Assembly (NCBI RefSeq): GCF_002284535.1
Contig: NZ_NPKH01000025.1
Span: 76,397-140,396 of the forward strand
Direction of reading: 5' to 3'
From: Mesorhizobium wenxiniae
GTDB taxonomy: Bacteria > Pseudomonadota > Alphaproteobacteria > Rhizobiales > Rhizobiaceae
DNA length: 64,000 nt
Within the stretch, counting starts at the first letter, position 1. Each line of letters starts with the position of its first letter. The notes under the pieces are model-generated. The model ran no database searches. It had not been told where the DNA came from and saw nothing but the letters and a program-made list of their open reading frames with translations. The position numbers and the translations under genes were made by a program. This document shows positions 1-8,454 of this stretch, one piece after another.

Positions 1-20
1 TTCGTGCCAGTCATATTTAC

Positions 21-116
21 CCTACTCCCCTACTCCCTTACTCCCTTACTCCCTTACTCCCTTACTCCCTTACTCCGCTACTCCCCTACTCCCCTACTCC
101 CCTACTCCCCTACTTC
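21..116. repeat. 8-bp tandem repeat, 12 units
   Basis: Twelve consecutive 8-bp units of the form C-Y-TACTCC run without interruption; unit 8 starts with G and unit 12 ends TTC. Degenerate relatives occur at 8426-8449, and similar reverse-oriented sequence lies around 8352-8386. All are intergenic. There are no unique spacers, so this is a simple tandem repeat and not a CRISPR array. Copy number may vary by slipped-strand replication. Confidence 0.9.
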
Positions 117-169
117 TCTGTTCCCGATCGGCGGGAACGTCTCCGGCGTCGCACCGTTGTTCGGGCGTT

Positions 170-655
170 ATGGAGATACGCGGGTTCCTGTTGTTCTGGT
201 CCATCTTGGCCGCCGTCATGGCGGCGCTCAGCCTTGGACCATCCTTCGCCCATGTCCTGGAATCGGCTCCTCGGCTGACGAAGTGGTCACCTTCTCTCTG
301 GCGCGAGACGACTGTCTTCAAGGCCCAGTTCCAGCTGTTTGCCGTCATTGGCGCGCCACTGGACGTGGCCGCGATCGGCTGTCCGGGACTTCTCGCATGG
401 ATGCTGCGCAATGACCGTCCGGCGTTCTGGTATGCGTTGGCCGCTGCCGTGCTCTATGCGGTGTCTCTTGCGATGTGGTTTGCTCTCGTCAAGCCGGCGA
501 ACGATATTCTGGCCACCTGGGTGCCTGGACCGATCCCGGAAAATTTCGAAGCGATCCGACTGCGCTGGGAAACCGGCCATATGATCGTCGCGGCTTCAAG
601 GCCGTCGGTTTCGTATCGCTGATTGTCGCCCCTGCTTTGGATCAGGCGCGGCTGA
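170..655 (+). pseudogene. small integral membrane protein, DUF1772-like, with two apparent frameshifts
   Basis: From ATG 170 the reading frame encodes a protein with several hydrophobic segments: an N-terminal helix, a central one around residues 58-78 and another around 86-105. It then has a WVPGPIPENF-type loop, and the overall pattern resembles DUF1772-like membrane proteins. The open frame ends early at 622 in a non-hydrophobic tail. If one T is restored near 595-596 and one C removed near 629-632, the frame reads on through a hydrophobic helix (AFKAVGFVSLIVALLWIRRG) to a TGA at 653-655. Two compensating indels about 35 bp apart therefore explain the broken end. This may be real decay or a sequence error. 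No function is assigned. Confidence 0.5.
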
Positions 656-735
656 CCGTTTCGGAAATGTCCAGCGACCGCGTTTGTTGCACCGGTGAAG
701 GTGCTGTGGCAGAAGCGGGCCAAGTCGCCCCGGAG

Positions 736-1779
736 ATGCTCTTCTTGAAACCTTTTCGCGACAAACGCCGCGACAGCCGCTCGCATCAGCTCGCAAAGGG
801 CGGGGCGGAACAGGCGCCGCGCGCAACCGGCACAGCATCGGGCAACCGCACCGCGCCGCGCGTCCTTTCCCGCCGCGACGGCGCCCTGCCCGCCGAACAC
901 CTGCCGCTGATCCTCGAAGTGGCGCCCAACGCCGACTATGCGCTGCTCGACAGCGGCGCCGGCCAAAAGCTCGAGCAGTACGGGCCCTATCGCATCGTCC
1001 GGCCCGAAGGCCAGGCGATCTGGCAAAAAGCGTTGCCGGCCGAAAACTGGGACCGCGCCGACGCCATTTTCACCGGCGACACCGACGAGGAAGGCATCGG
1101 CCGCTGGCGCTTCCCCAGGACGCCGCTCGGCGAGACCTGGCCGCTGAAGCATGACGGCATCGACTATCTCGGCCGCTTCACCTCGTTTCGCCATGTCGGC
1201 GTCTTCCCCGAGCAGGCCCCGCACTGGGACCACATGGCCGGGCTGATCGCGGCGGCGAAGCGACCGGTCAAGGTGCTGAATCTGTTCGGCTATACCGGCC
1301 TTGCCTCGCTGGTGGCGGCGCGCGCCGGCGCCGAGGTCACCCATGTCGATGCGTCCAAGAAGGCAATCGGCTGGGCTAGGGAGAACCAGGAGATGGCGGG
1401 CTTGTTGCAAAAGCCGATCCGCTGGATCATCGACGACGCGATGAAATTCGCCGAGCGCGAGGAGCGCCGCGGCAGCCGCTACGACATCATCCTGTTCGAT
1501 CCGCCCGCCTATGGCCGTGGCCCCAAGGGCGAGGTCTGGCAATTGTTCGAGGACCTGCCTGATCTGACCGACCTCTGCCGCTCGATCCTGACGCCGAAGC
1601 CGCTTGCTGTCGTGCTGACCGCCTATTCGATCCGCGCCTCCTTCTTCGCCATCCATGCCTTAATGCGCGACACTTTCGCGGGCATGGGCGGCACGGTCGA
1701 ATCCGGCGAACTGATCATCCGCGAGAAATCCGCCGGCCGGGTGCTGTCGACGTCGCTGTTCTCGCGCTGGGTGGCCTGA
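736..1779 (+). CDS. class I SAM-dependent rRNA methyltransferase, RlmI/RlmK-like
   Basis: A Rossmann-fold methyltransferase with the SAM-binding motif NLFGYTGLASLVAARAGAEV followed by the acidic VTHVDASKKA loop. The catalytic-region motif FDPPAYGRGPKGE resembles the DPP[A/S]F signature of RlmI-like 23S rRNA cytosine methyltransferases. The N-terminal part (PNADYALLDSGAGQKLEQYG) precedes the catalytic domain. The start is uncertain: ATG 736 is chosen as conservative, while GTG 706 (with GAAGG 4 nt upstream) and ATG 667 are in frame. Its stop overlaps the start of the next RNA methyltransferase, so the two are probably cotranscribed. The target base cannot be read from sequence. Confidence 0.8.
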   Translation: MLFLKPFRDKRRDSRSHQLAKGGAEQAPRATGTASGNRTAPRVLSRRDGALPAEHLPLILEVAPNADYALLDSGAGQKLEQYGPYRIVRPEGQAIWQKALPAENWDRADAIFTGDTDEEGIGRWRFPRTPLGETWPLKHDGIDYLGRFTSFRHVGVFPEQAPHWDHMAGLIAAAKRPVKVLNLFGYTGLASLVAARAGAEVTHVDASKKAIGWARENQEMAGLLQKPIRWIIDDAMKFAEREERRGSRYDIILFDPPAYGRGPKGEVWQLFEDLPDLTDLCRSILTPKPLAVVLTAYSIRASFFAIHALMRDTFAGMGGTVESGELIIREKSAGRVLSTSLFSRWVA

Positions 1780-2636
1780 TGAGCGAGCGGCACGCCGGCG
1801 CGCCAGGGCAGGTGAAAGAGGTCACCAGCCTCGCCAATCCGTTGATCAAGGACATCAAGGCTCTCGCCCTGAAGAAATTCCGCGACCAGCAGAACGCCTT
1901 CATGGCCGAGGGGCTGAAGCTGGTCATCGACGCGCTCGACCTCGGCTGGTCGATCCGGACGCTGGTCTTCGCCAAAGCCGGACGCGGCAACGCGGCAGTC
2001 GAAAAGGTCGCGGCGCGCACGGTTGCCGCCGGCGGCACCGTGCTCGAAGTTTCCGAAAAAGTGCTCGTCGCCATCACCCGCCGCGATAACCCGCAAATGG
2101 TGGTCGGCGTCTTTTCGCAGAAGTTCCTGCCGCTGAAGAACATCCGCGTTCGAGACGGCGACGTCTGGGTGGCGCTCGACCGCGTGCGCGACCCAGGCAA
2201 TCTCGGCACCGTCATCCGCACCGTCGATGCCGTTGGCGCCAAGGGCGTCATACTGGTCGGCGAGACCACCGATCCTTTTTCCGTCGAGACCGTGCGCGCC
2301 ACCATGGGCTCGATCTTCGCCGTGCCGGTCGCCAAGGCGACGCCGGACGCCTTCCTCGCGTGGCGAAAAAGCTTTCCTGGCCTCGTTGCCGGCACACATC
2401 TGAAAGGTGCGGTCGACTACCGTTCGGTCGACTTTTCCAAAGGCCCGGTGCTGCTGATGATGGGCAACGAACAGCAGGGCCTGCCCGACAGCCTAGCCGA
2501 AAGCTGCGACAGATTGCTGCGGATTCCACAGGCCGGCCGGGCCGATTCGCTCAATCTCGCGGTGGCCACCGGCATCATGCTGTTCGAGATCCGGCGCGGC
2601 GCGCTGAGATTTGCCCCGGAGGACGCCAGACCGTGA
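1779..2636 (+). CDS. TrmH/SpoU-family RNA 2'-O-methyltransferase
   Basis: A protein of 285 residues with the SPOUT knot signature. Motif 1 is seen as DRVRDPGNLGTVIRTVDA, motif 2 as LLMMGNEQQGLPDSL and motif 3 as IPQAGRADSLNLAVATGIM. The N-terminal region (EVTSLANPLIKDIKALALKK) matches the substrate-binding domain of RlmB/TrmH-like enzymes. It transfers a methyl group from SAM to a ribose 2'-OH in rRNA or tRNA. ATG 1779 overlaps the upstream methyltransferase stop, and its own stop overlaps the GTG of lspA, giving a translationally coupled trio. The exact RNA target is not determinable here. Confidence 0.9.
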   Translation: MSERHAGAPGQVKEVTSLANPLIKDIKALALKKFRDQQNAFMAEGLKLVIDALDLGWSIRTLVFAKAGRGNAAVEKVAARTVAAGGTVLEVSEKVLVAITRRDNPQMVVGVFSQKFLPLKNIRVRDGDVWVALDRVRDPGNLGTVIRTVDAVGAKGVILVGETTDPFSVETVRATMGSIFAVPVAKATPDAFLAWRKSFPGLVAGTHLKGAVDYRSVDFSKGPVLLMMGNEQQGLPDSLAESCDRLLRIPQAGRADSLNLAVATGIMLFEIRRGALRFAPEDARP

Positions 2637-3145
2637 CATCCCAAATGGTGAAATCCCAAACGGCAAAATCGTGGTTACCCTACATCCTGCTGGTCGCCGC
2701 CGCGATAGCGCTCGACCAGTGGGTGAAATTTCTGGTCGAGACCGGCCTCGCCTTCCAGGAAAAGGTCGATCTTGTGCCGTTCCTGGCATTGTACCGCACC
2801 TACAACACCGGCATTGCCTTCTCCATGTTTTCATCCTTCGGCGACACCGGCCTGGTGGTCATCGCCGCTTTCGTCGTCGCATTCGTGCTCTATCTCGCGG
2901 CCCGCACTCCGCCCGGCCACGTGCTTACCCGCATCGGCTTTGCGCTGATCGTCGGCGGCGCGCTCGGCAATCTGCTCGACCGCGCTACCCATGGTCACGT
3001 GATCGACTACATCCTGTTCCACACCCCGGTATGGTCCTTTGCCATCTTCAACCTCGCTGATGCCTTCATCGCGGTCGGCGCGGTGGTGGTCGTCTTCGAC
3101 GAACTCATCGGTTGGCGGCGCGAGGCCAAGCCCTCCAGCGATTGA
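2633..3145 (+). CDS. lspA: lipoprotein signal peptidase (signal peptidase II)
   Basis: An inner-membrane aspartyl protease that removes the signal peptide from diacylglyceryl-prolipoproteins. The conserved blocks are present: NTGIAFSMF, GGALGNLLDR with the first catalytic Asp, and FNLADAFI with the second. Four hydrophobic helices are visible, and the 170-residue length is typical. GTG 2633 overlaps the TGA of the preceding methyltransferase; ATG 2645 is an alternative start. The acuI-like gene follows after about 50 bp and has its own ribosome-binding site. Confidence 0.95.
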   Translation: MTSQMVKSQTAKSWLPYILLVAAAIALDQWVKFLVETGLAFQEKVDLVPFLALYRTYNTGIAFSMFSSFGDTGLVVIAAFVVAFVLYLAARTPPGHVLTRIGFALIVGGALGNLLDRATHGHVIDYILFHTPVWSFAIFNLADAFIAVGAVVVVFDELIGWRREAKPSSD

Positions 3146-3197
3146 CCTGGCCTTCTGCCGCCATACAGTGGCCATTCGAAAAGCCCGAGGAGAAGAC

Positions 3198-4187
3198 ATG
3201 CCCGAAACCTTCAAAGCCATCCTCGTTTCGCGCGATGCCGAGAAGAAGCAGTCGGTCGCGGTGACCGACCTCACCGAGGCCGACCTGATGGAAGGCGATG
3301 TCACCGTCGCCGTCGAGGCGACGACGGTGAACTACAAGGACGGCCTCGCCATATCAGGCAAGGCGCCGGTGATCCGCCGCTGGCCGCTGGTGCCGGGCAT
3401 TGATTTCGCCGGCACCGTCATCTCGTCTTCCCATGCCGACTGGCGCAAGGGGGACAAGGTCATATTGAACGGCTGGGGCGTCGGCGAAACGCATTTTGGC
3501 GCCTATGCCGGGCGCGCCCGAGTCAAGGGAGACTGGCTGGTGCCGCTGCCTCAGGGCATGAGCCCGCATGATGCCATGGCGATCGGCACCGCAGGCTACA
3601 CCGCCATGCTTTGCGTCATCGCGCTGGAACGGCACAGCATCGTGCCCGATCGCGGCCCGGTGGTGGTGACGGGCGCGGCCGGAGGCGTCGGCTCGGTCGC
3701 GGTCTCGATCCTGTCCAGCCTCGGCTATCATGTCATCGCCTCGACCGGCCGCAGCGCTGAAAGTTCCTACCTGATCGACCTGGGTGCTGCGGAGGTGATT
3801 TCGCGCGACGAGCTTGCCCAGCCGGCAAAGCCGCTCGCCAAGGAACGCTGGGCCGGCGGCGTCGACGCGGTCGGCAGTCACACGTTGGCCAACGTCCTTT
3901 CGATGACCACGTATGGCGGCGCCGTCGCCGCCTGCGGCCTGGCAGGCGGCATGGATCTGCCAGCGAGCGTCGCCCCGTTCATCCTGCGCGGCGTTTGCCT
4001 GCTCGGCATCGATTCGGTGATGGCGCCAAAGCCGGTCCGCATGGAGGCGTGGCGCCGCATCGGCACGGACCTCGACCTCCAGAAGCTCGCCAGCCTGTCC
4101 ACGACCATCGGCTTTGACGGCATCATCGACGCCGCGCACAACATCGTCGAGGGCAAGATCCGTGGCCGCGTAGTGGTGGATATGTGA
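3198..4187 (+). CDS. acrylyl-CoA reductase-like quinone oxidoreductase (AcuI/YhdH family)
   Basis: A 329-residue zinc-free medium-chain dehydrogenase/reductase. It has the NADPH-binding glycine motif VTGAAGGVGSVAVSI near the middle and the N-terminal catalytic-domain motif TTVNYKDGLAISG typical of the YhdH/AcuI group. The later WAGGVDAVGSHTLANVLSM motif also fits. Characterised members reduce acrylyl-CoA to propionyl-CoA with NADPH. ATG 3198 is supported by GAGGAGAAG just upstream. Substrate assignment is by family only. Confidence 0.85.
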   Translation: MPETFKAILVSRDAEKKQSVAVTDLTEADLMEGDVTVAVEATTVNYKDGLAISGKAPVIRRWPLVPGIDFAGTVISSSHADWRKGDKVILNGWGVGETHFGAYAGRARVKGDWLVPLPQGMSPHDAMAIGTAGYTAMLCVIALERHSIVPDRGPVVVTGAAGGVGSVAVSILSSLGYHVIASTGRSAESSYLIDLGAAEVISRDELAQPAKPLAKERWAGGVDAVGSHTLANVLSMTTYGGAVAACGLAGGMDLPASVAPFILRGVCLLGIDSVMAPKPVRMEAWRRIGTDLDLQKLASLSTTIGFDGIIDAAHNIVEGKIRGRVVVDM

Positions 4188-4298
4188 GTTCTGGCGTCTG
4201 CCGTTTTGCACGAAAGAAAGGCAAAAAACCGCGCGACCGATAAAATTCGAACGATCCGCCGCAATTTTCCATAATCTCTGTCTGGCAAGGGTTTCCGC

Positions 4299-6587
4299 AT
4301 GGTCACGGAATCCGCCATCGGAGAAACGGAGAGCGCCGAAAGCGTCGACGCGATCGGCCCGGAGGCGCCAAGGCGGCAGCATATCGCAGCGCCGCCACTG
4401 GCGCCCGAACTGCCCGCCGCCAATCGCGAAGGCCTGCCATTCCTGACGCTCGTCGCCATCGTCATGCTTGCAGGGCTGTCGCACCTGACCGGCGCGCCGA
4501 TCGTCATCACCGTTGGGCTTTTGGCGACTGGCATGGCCGGTCTCGCCGTGCATCTGCGTGCCAGGCGCACGGTGCGTCGCACGGTTGCCATCCTTGGCGA
4601 GACCGCAGCTCGCAGCCGCGCCGAGGTCGAGACCCTGGCCGACCGCATGTGGGAGATGCAGGAGAGCGAGGAACGCTTTCGCGGGCTGATCGACGCGCTT
4701 GGCGATCTCGTCGTCCACCGCGACCGTGACGGCCAGATCGTCTATGCCAACAAGGTTTTCGCCGATCTTGTCGGAGCCGACCAGCGCGATCTTGCCGGTA
4801 GGACCCTGGCCGAACTCGGCATCGACGTCGGCATCGTTCCCGATGCCGCTTTTTCCGTCCACGAATGCCTGAGCTCCACCGACGTCGCCATTAGCACGCC
4901 GATCGGCCCGCGCTGGTTCTCATGGATCGAACTGTCCGTGCGCGACAAGGAGAGCGGCGCCGTCTCGCATCGCGCCATCGCCCGCGACATTACCGCCCGC
5001 AAGCACGCCGAATCGTCGCTGATCACCGCCCGTGAGCGAGCCGAATACGCAAGCCAGGCCAAATCGCGCTTCCTCGCCACCGTCAGCCATGAGATCCGCA
5101 CACCGATGAACGGCATCATGGGCATGGCCAGGCTGCTGGCGGACACCAATCTCTCACCCGAACAACGGACCTATGTGGGCGCCGTCTCGACCTCGGCCAG
5201 CGCGTTGCTGGCGCTGATCGAAGATCTGCTCGACTATTCCAAGATTGAGGCCGGCCGCTTCGATCCCGAACCGCAGCCAATGTCGGTGCGCGAGATCGCC
5301 GACAACATCGTCGAACTCTTGGCGGCGCGCGCCTTCGCCAAGAATATCGGCCTTGGCTGCCATGTCGAACCCGACGTGCCGCAGATGATCACCGCCGATC
5401 CAGGAAGGGTCAGGCAGGTGCTGCTCAACTTGATCGGCAACGCGATCAAGTTCACCGACAGCGGCGGCGTATTGGTGAGCATCGCTCGTGCCTGCACCGA
5501 AACCACAGACCGCATATGCTTCACCGTCGCCGATACGGGTCCCGGCCTACACGAGGACGATATGGAGCGCATCTTCGAGGAATTCGAACAGGCCGATGGC
5601 ACGTCGACCCGCGCGCATGGCGGCGCCGGGCTCGGTCTTGCCATTTCCAAGCGCCTGGTGATCGCCATGGGCGGCACGATTTCGGTTTCGAGCCGGCTCG
5701 GCCAAGGCTCCGAGTTCGTCTTCGATATCCCTGCAATATCGGCCACCGAGCCGCCGCAGACCCGCCAGAATGCGCTGTCAGGGCAGCGCGCGGTGATACT
5801 GTCGAAGAACGCCATCGAAGCCGACGCCATCGCCCGCACCATCCGTGCCAATGGCGGCATGGTCGAACTGGCCGCGACCGACGCCCAGGCAGCGTCCTTC
5901 GCAGAAGGCTGCGACGTGCTTCTGGTCGATGCGGCCATGGAGGAGGGCGACGGCAGGTTGTTAAGGCGCCTTCGCCAGAGCGGCTTTGCCGACTGCGAGG
6001 CGATCACGCTGATCGCGCCGACCGACCGCGGCATGCTGGGCGAGTTCCGCGCCAGCGGCTACGCCACCTTCCTGGCAAGGCCGGTGCGTGGCGAGACGCT
6101 GTTGCGCGTGCTTTTGACCAGCAGCGTACCCGCCCTCACCCAGCCACAGCCGGAAAAGCGCGGCGCACCATCCGACCGCGCCATTGGCAACCGCCAGCAG
6201 GGCCTGTCGGTGCTGATCGCCGAGGATAACGACATCAACGCCATGCTTGCCCGCGCCACGCTTCTGAAGGCCGGGCATCGCGTGAAAGTGGTCGGCGACG
6301 GCAAGGCCGCCGTCGAGGCCGTCACTGGCACCGGCCACAACCACCGCTTCGACGTGGTGCTGATGGACCTGCACATGCCTGTCATGGACGGGCTGGACGC
6401 CATCGCCGCCATCCGCCGGCATGAGGAGGAAACCGCCGTGGCGCCGGTTCCGATCATGGTGCTGTCGGCGGACAGCCAGGAAAAGACCCGCCACGCAGTG
6501 CTTGCCCACGGCGCCAGCGGCTTCGTCACCAAGCCGCTCGACCCCGACGCGCTTGTCGATGCGGTCGAGGGCCAGGTGGCCGCGTGA
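4299..6587 (+). CDS. membrane hybrid sensor histidine kinase/response regulator
   Basis: A 762-residue protein. Residues about 48-88 hold two hydrophobic segments anchoring it in the inner membrane, and a PAS-like sensor domain follows at about 125-235. The HisKA box SHEIRTPMNGIMGMARLL places the phospho-accepting His at 264. The ATPase domain shows the N box (LLNLIGNAIKFTD), G1 (DTGPGLHEDD) and G2 (GAGLGLAISK). A degenerate receiver-like segment lies in between (DVLLVDAAMEEGDG). A full C-terminal receiver follows, with acidic pocket AEDNDIN and phospho-acceptor Asp about 690 in VVLMDLHMPVMDG. No cognate response regulator is adjacent. The signal is unknown. Confidence 0.92.
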   Translation: MVTESAIGETESAESVDAIGPEAPRRQHIAAPPLAPELPAANREGLPFLTLVAIVMLAGLSHLTGAPIVITVGLLATGMAGLAVHLRARRTVRRTVAILGETAARSRAEVETLADRMWEMQESEERFRGLIDALGDLVVHRDRDGQIVYANKVFADLVGADQRDLAGRTLAELGIDVGIVPDAAFSVHECLSSTDVAISTPIGPRWFSWIELSVRDKESGAVSHRAIARDITARKHAESSLITARERAEYASQAKSRFLATVSHEIRTPMNGIMGMARLLADTNLSPEQRTYVGAVSTSASALLALIEDLLDYSKIEAGRFDPEPQPMSVREIADNIVELLAARAFAKNIGLGCHVEPDVPQMITADPGRVRQVLLNLIGNAIKFTDSGGVLVSIARACTETTDRICFTVADTGPGLHEDDMERIFEEFEQADGTSTRAHGGAGLGLAISKRLVIAMGGTISVSSRLGQGSEFVFDIPAISATEPPQTRQNALSGQRAVILSKNAIEADAIARTIRANGGMVELAATDAQAASFAEGCDVLLVDAAMEEGDGRLLRRLRQSGFADCEAITLIAPTDRGMLGEFRASGYATFLARPVRGETLLRVLLTSSVPALTQPQPEKRGAPSDRAIGNRQQGLSVLIAEDNDINAMLARATLLKAGHRVKVVGDGKAAVEAVTGTGHNHRFDVVLMDLHMPVMDGLDAIAAIRRHEEETAVAPVPIMVLSADSQEKTRHAVLAHGASGFVTKPLDPDALVDAVEGQVAA

Positions 6588-6683
6588 TCCGCCGGCTGTC
6601 CTTCCTGGCTCCCGCCGCGTAACATAGCCGGTTGAAGGATTACCCAGCCGACGAAGTATTGCCCGCAGCACCGTATCACGGTA

Positions 6684-6701
6684 CTGTCACAATCCTGTTG
6701 C
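6684..6701 (+). promoter_or_regulatory. candidate Pho box upstream of olsB
   Basis: CTGTCAC-AATC-CTGTTGC is two heptamers spaced 11 bp apart. It matches the PhoB-binding consensus of two CTGTCAT half-sites separated by 4 nt at 11 of 14 half-site positions. It lies about 50 bp before the GTG start of olsB. PhoB-dependent formation of ornithine lipid under phosphate limitation is established in Sinorhizobium; the site here is an inference. Confidence 0.55.
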
Positions 6702-6752
6702 ACCTACACCGTATCCCCGTGCCAAGAGGGATGGCTCGAAGGAGAATCACTC

Positions 6753-7640
6753 GTGCATACAGTTATGCCGGAATGTGACGCTCGGCCGAACGCTAGCGGT
6801 GCTTTGCTCACCGGGCGGAACGTCGATGCCGTCACAAAAGGCGAAGCGCTCGGCCGTATCGGCAACCTCGAAGTGCGGCTCGCCCGCAACGAGGCCGAGA
6901 TCGCCGCCGCGCAGGAAGTGCGCTACCGGGTGTTCTATGACGAGCTTGGCGCCAGGAAGAACCTGTTCCAGGTGCAGGATCGCCGCGACGCCGACCATTT
7001 CGATCCGCTTTGTGATCATTTGCTCGTCTTCGACACCTCGCTGTCCGGTCCCGAGCATCGCCGCATTGTTGGCACCTACCGCCTGCTGCGGCAGGAAATC
7101 GCGGCAGCGGCCGGCGGCTTCTATTCCGAGGGCGAATTCGAGCTGACCAATCTTATCGCCCGCCACCCCGGCCAGCGTTTCCTCGAGCTCGGCCGCTCCT
7201 GCGTCTTGCCGGAATACCGCTCGAAGCGCACCATCGAGGCGCTTTGGCAAGGTATTTGGGCCTATATCAACCATTACGGGATCGGCGTGATGACCGGTTG
7301 CGCTTCGTTCCACGGCACTGTGCCGGCGGCACACGCCGAAGCGCTAACCTATCTCGCCCATCACTGCCGGACGAATTCGGCCTGGGACGTGCGTGCGGTC
7401 GCCGGGCGCTATTGTTCCATGGATTTGATGCCGATCGAGGCGGTCAATGCCAAGGCCGCGATCGCGGCGATGCCGCCGCTGGTCAAGGGCTATCTACGCG
7501 TCGGCGCGCGCATCGGCGACGGCTGCGTCATCGATCGCGAATTCTCGACGGTCGACGTGTTCGTGGTGATGCCGGTCCAAGAGATCGGCGCCCGCTACGT
7601 CAACTATTATGGCGGGGAAGCCCAGCGCTTCGCCGCTTGA
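6753..7640 (+). CDS. olsB: L-ornithine N-alpha-acyltransferase OlsB (GNAT/hemolysin-like)
   Basis: It transfers a 3-hydroxyacyl chain from acyl carrier protein to ornithine, giving lyso-ornithine lipid, the first step in phosphorus-free ornithine lipid synthesis. The 295-residue length and the motifs RYRVFYDELGA, RIVGTYRLLRQE, FLELGRSCVLPEYRSKRTI and MTGCASFHGTVPAAHAEAL are those of the hemolysin-type GNAT acyltransferases. The GTG start at 6753 has AAGGAG 8 nt upstream. A later in-frame ATG at 6765 is possible. A Pho-box-like sequence upstream suggests induction under phosphate limitation. olsA is not nearby. Confidence 0.88.
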   Translation: MHTVMPECDARPNASGALLTGRNVDAVTKGEALGRIGNLEVRLARNEAEIAAAQEVRYRVFYDELGARKNLFQVQDRRDADHFDPLCDHLLVFDTSLSGPEHRRIVGTYRLLRQEIAAAAGGFYSEGEFELTNLIARHPGQRFLELGRSCVLPEYRSKRTIEALWQGIWAYINHYGIGVMTGCASFHGTVPAAHAEALTYLAHHCRTNSAWDVRAVAGRYCSMDLMPIEAVNAKAAIAAMPPLVKGYLRVGARIGDGCVIDREFSTVDVFVVMPVQEIGARYVNYYGGEAQRFAA

Positions 7641-7712
7641 GATTCCAGCGAGTAGCGAGTAGCGGGAGTTCCTCCAATTCGCTGCAGATTGTTATCGCTA
7701 CCCGCTCTCATT

Positions 7713-8351
7713 TCATGGAATATCTTCCGGTCGCCGACCAGGCCTGCTCTTGTAGGACGGAAAGGCCCAGCCGAATTTGAGCGCGCCGCCACGCACGCAG
7801 AAAGCAGCCATGAAGCCTGCCAGGCCCGAGGCCAGCGGGGGCAGCCCGGCGAAGTCGCCGAGCGTGTAGAGAGCGGCGCCCGCAAGTGCTGCGGTAACGT
7901 AGATCTCCGGTCTCAACAGCACTGAAGGCTCCCCGGTCAACAGATCGCGAAGGATGCCGCCAAGGGTGGCGGTGAGCATGCCGGTAACGATCGAAACCGC
8001 CGGCGAGCCGGTGATCGCCAGCCCCTTGGCCGCGCCCATCACCGAAAAGGCGGCAAGGCCGATGGCGTCTAGCCAGAGCAGCAATTTGTAGCGGGATTCG
8101 ACACGGTGTGCGCTGAAGAAGACCAAGACCGCCACCGCCGCGCAGATCAGCACATAGTCGCGGTTTCCGACCCAGAACACCGGCACGTTGAGGATGACGT
8201 CGCGAAACGTGCCGCCACCGATGCCGGCGACGCTGGCCAGGAACAGGTAACCGATAATGTCGAGCTGTTTGCGCGAGGCGGCCAGCGCACCGGTCGCCGC
8301 AAAGACGGCGACGCCGGCATAGTCGAGAAGCTCGATTGGGTTCAAGGACAT
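7713..8351 (-). CDS. trimeric intracellular cation channel (TRIC/UPF0126) family membrane protein
   Basis: About 212 residues with seven hydrophobic segments. The duplicated glycine-rich motif of prokaryotic TRIC channels is present: GIGGGTFRDVIL in the first half and LGGILRDLLTGE in the second. Prokaryotic members form homotrimeric potassium-permeable channels; a role here in counter-ion balance is by family. The start at 8351 (MSLNPIELL) is preferred. A longer frame to 8399 would read through the TACTC-type intergenic repeat and is unlikely. Confidence 0.85.
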   Translation of the reverse strand: MSLNPIELLDYAGVAVFAATGALAASRKQLDIIGYLFLASVAGIGGGTFRDVILNVPVFWVGNRDYVLICAAVAVLVFFSAHRVESRYKLLLWLDAIGLAAFSVMGAAKGLAITGSPAVSIVTGMLTATLGGILRDLLTGEPSVLLRPEIYVTAALAGAALYTLGDFAGLPPLASGLAGFMAAFCVRGGALKFGWAFPSYKSRPGRRPEDIP

Positions 8352-8425
8352 AGTGGAGTAAGTGGGTGAATAGGGGGTATGAATAGCATGAAGCCGCACG
8401 ATTGCTACGGCTCCTCTATCAAGTC

Positions 8426-8449
8426 CCTTACTACCCTACTCCCTTACCG
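8426..8449. repeat. degenerate copy of the 8-bp TACTCC repeat
   Basis: About three imperfect units related to the tandem array at 21-116 lie directly downstream of grpE. A similar G-rich version in the opposite orientation lies at about 8352-8386 before the TRIC gene, so the two ends of this short gap carry inverted relatives of the same repeat. Confidence 0.5.
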
Positions 8450-8454
8450 CCTAA

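Noticed and set aside
21..116. Possible CRISPR array
   Set aside because: Units are 8 bp, contiguous, with no spacers and no cas genes in the window.
475..735. N-terminal extension of the first methyltransferase frame up to position 475
   Set aside because: The extension overlaps the frameshifted membrane gene and encodes its displaced C-terminal helix; it is not part of the methyltransferase.
454..1656. Open frame of about 400 codons antisense to the first methyltransferase
   Set aside because: The sense frame carries SAM-binding and DPP motifs; the antisense is a GC shadow.
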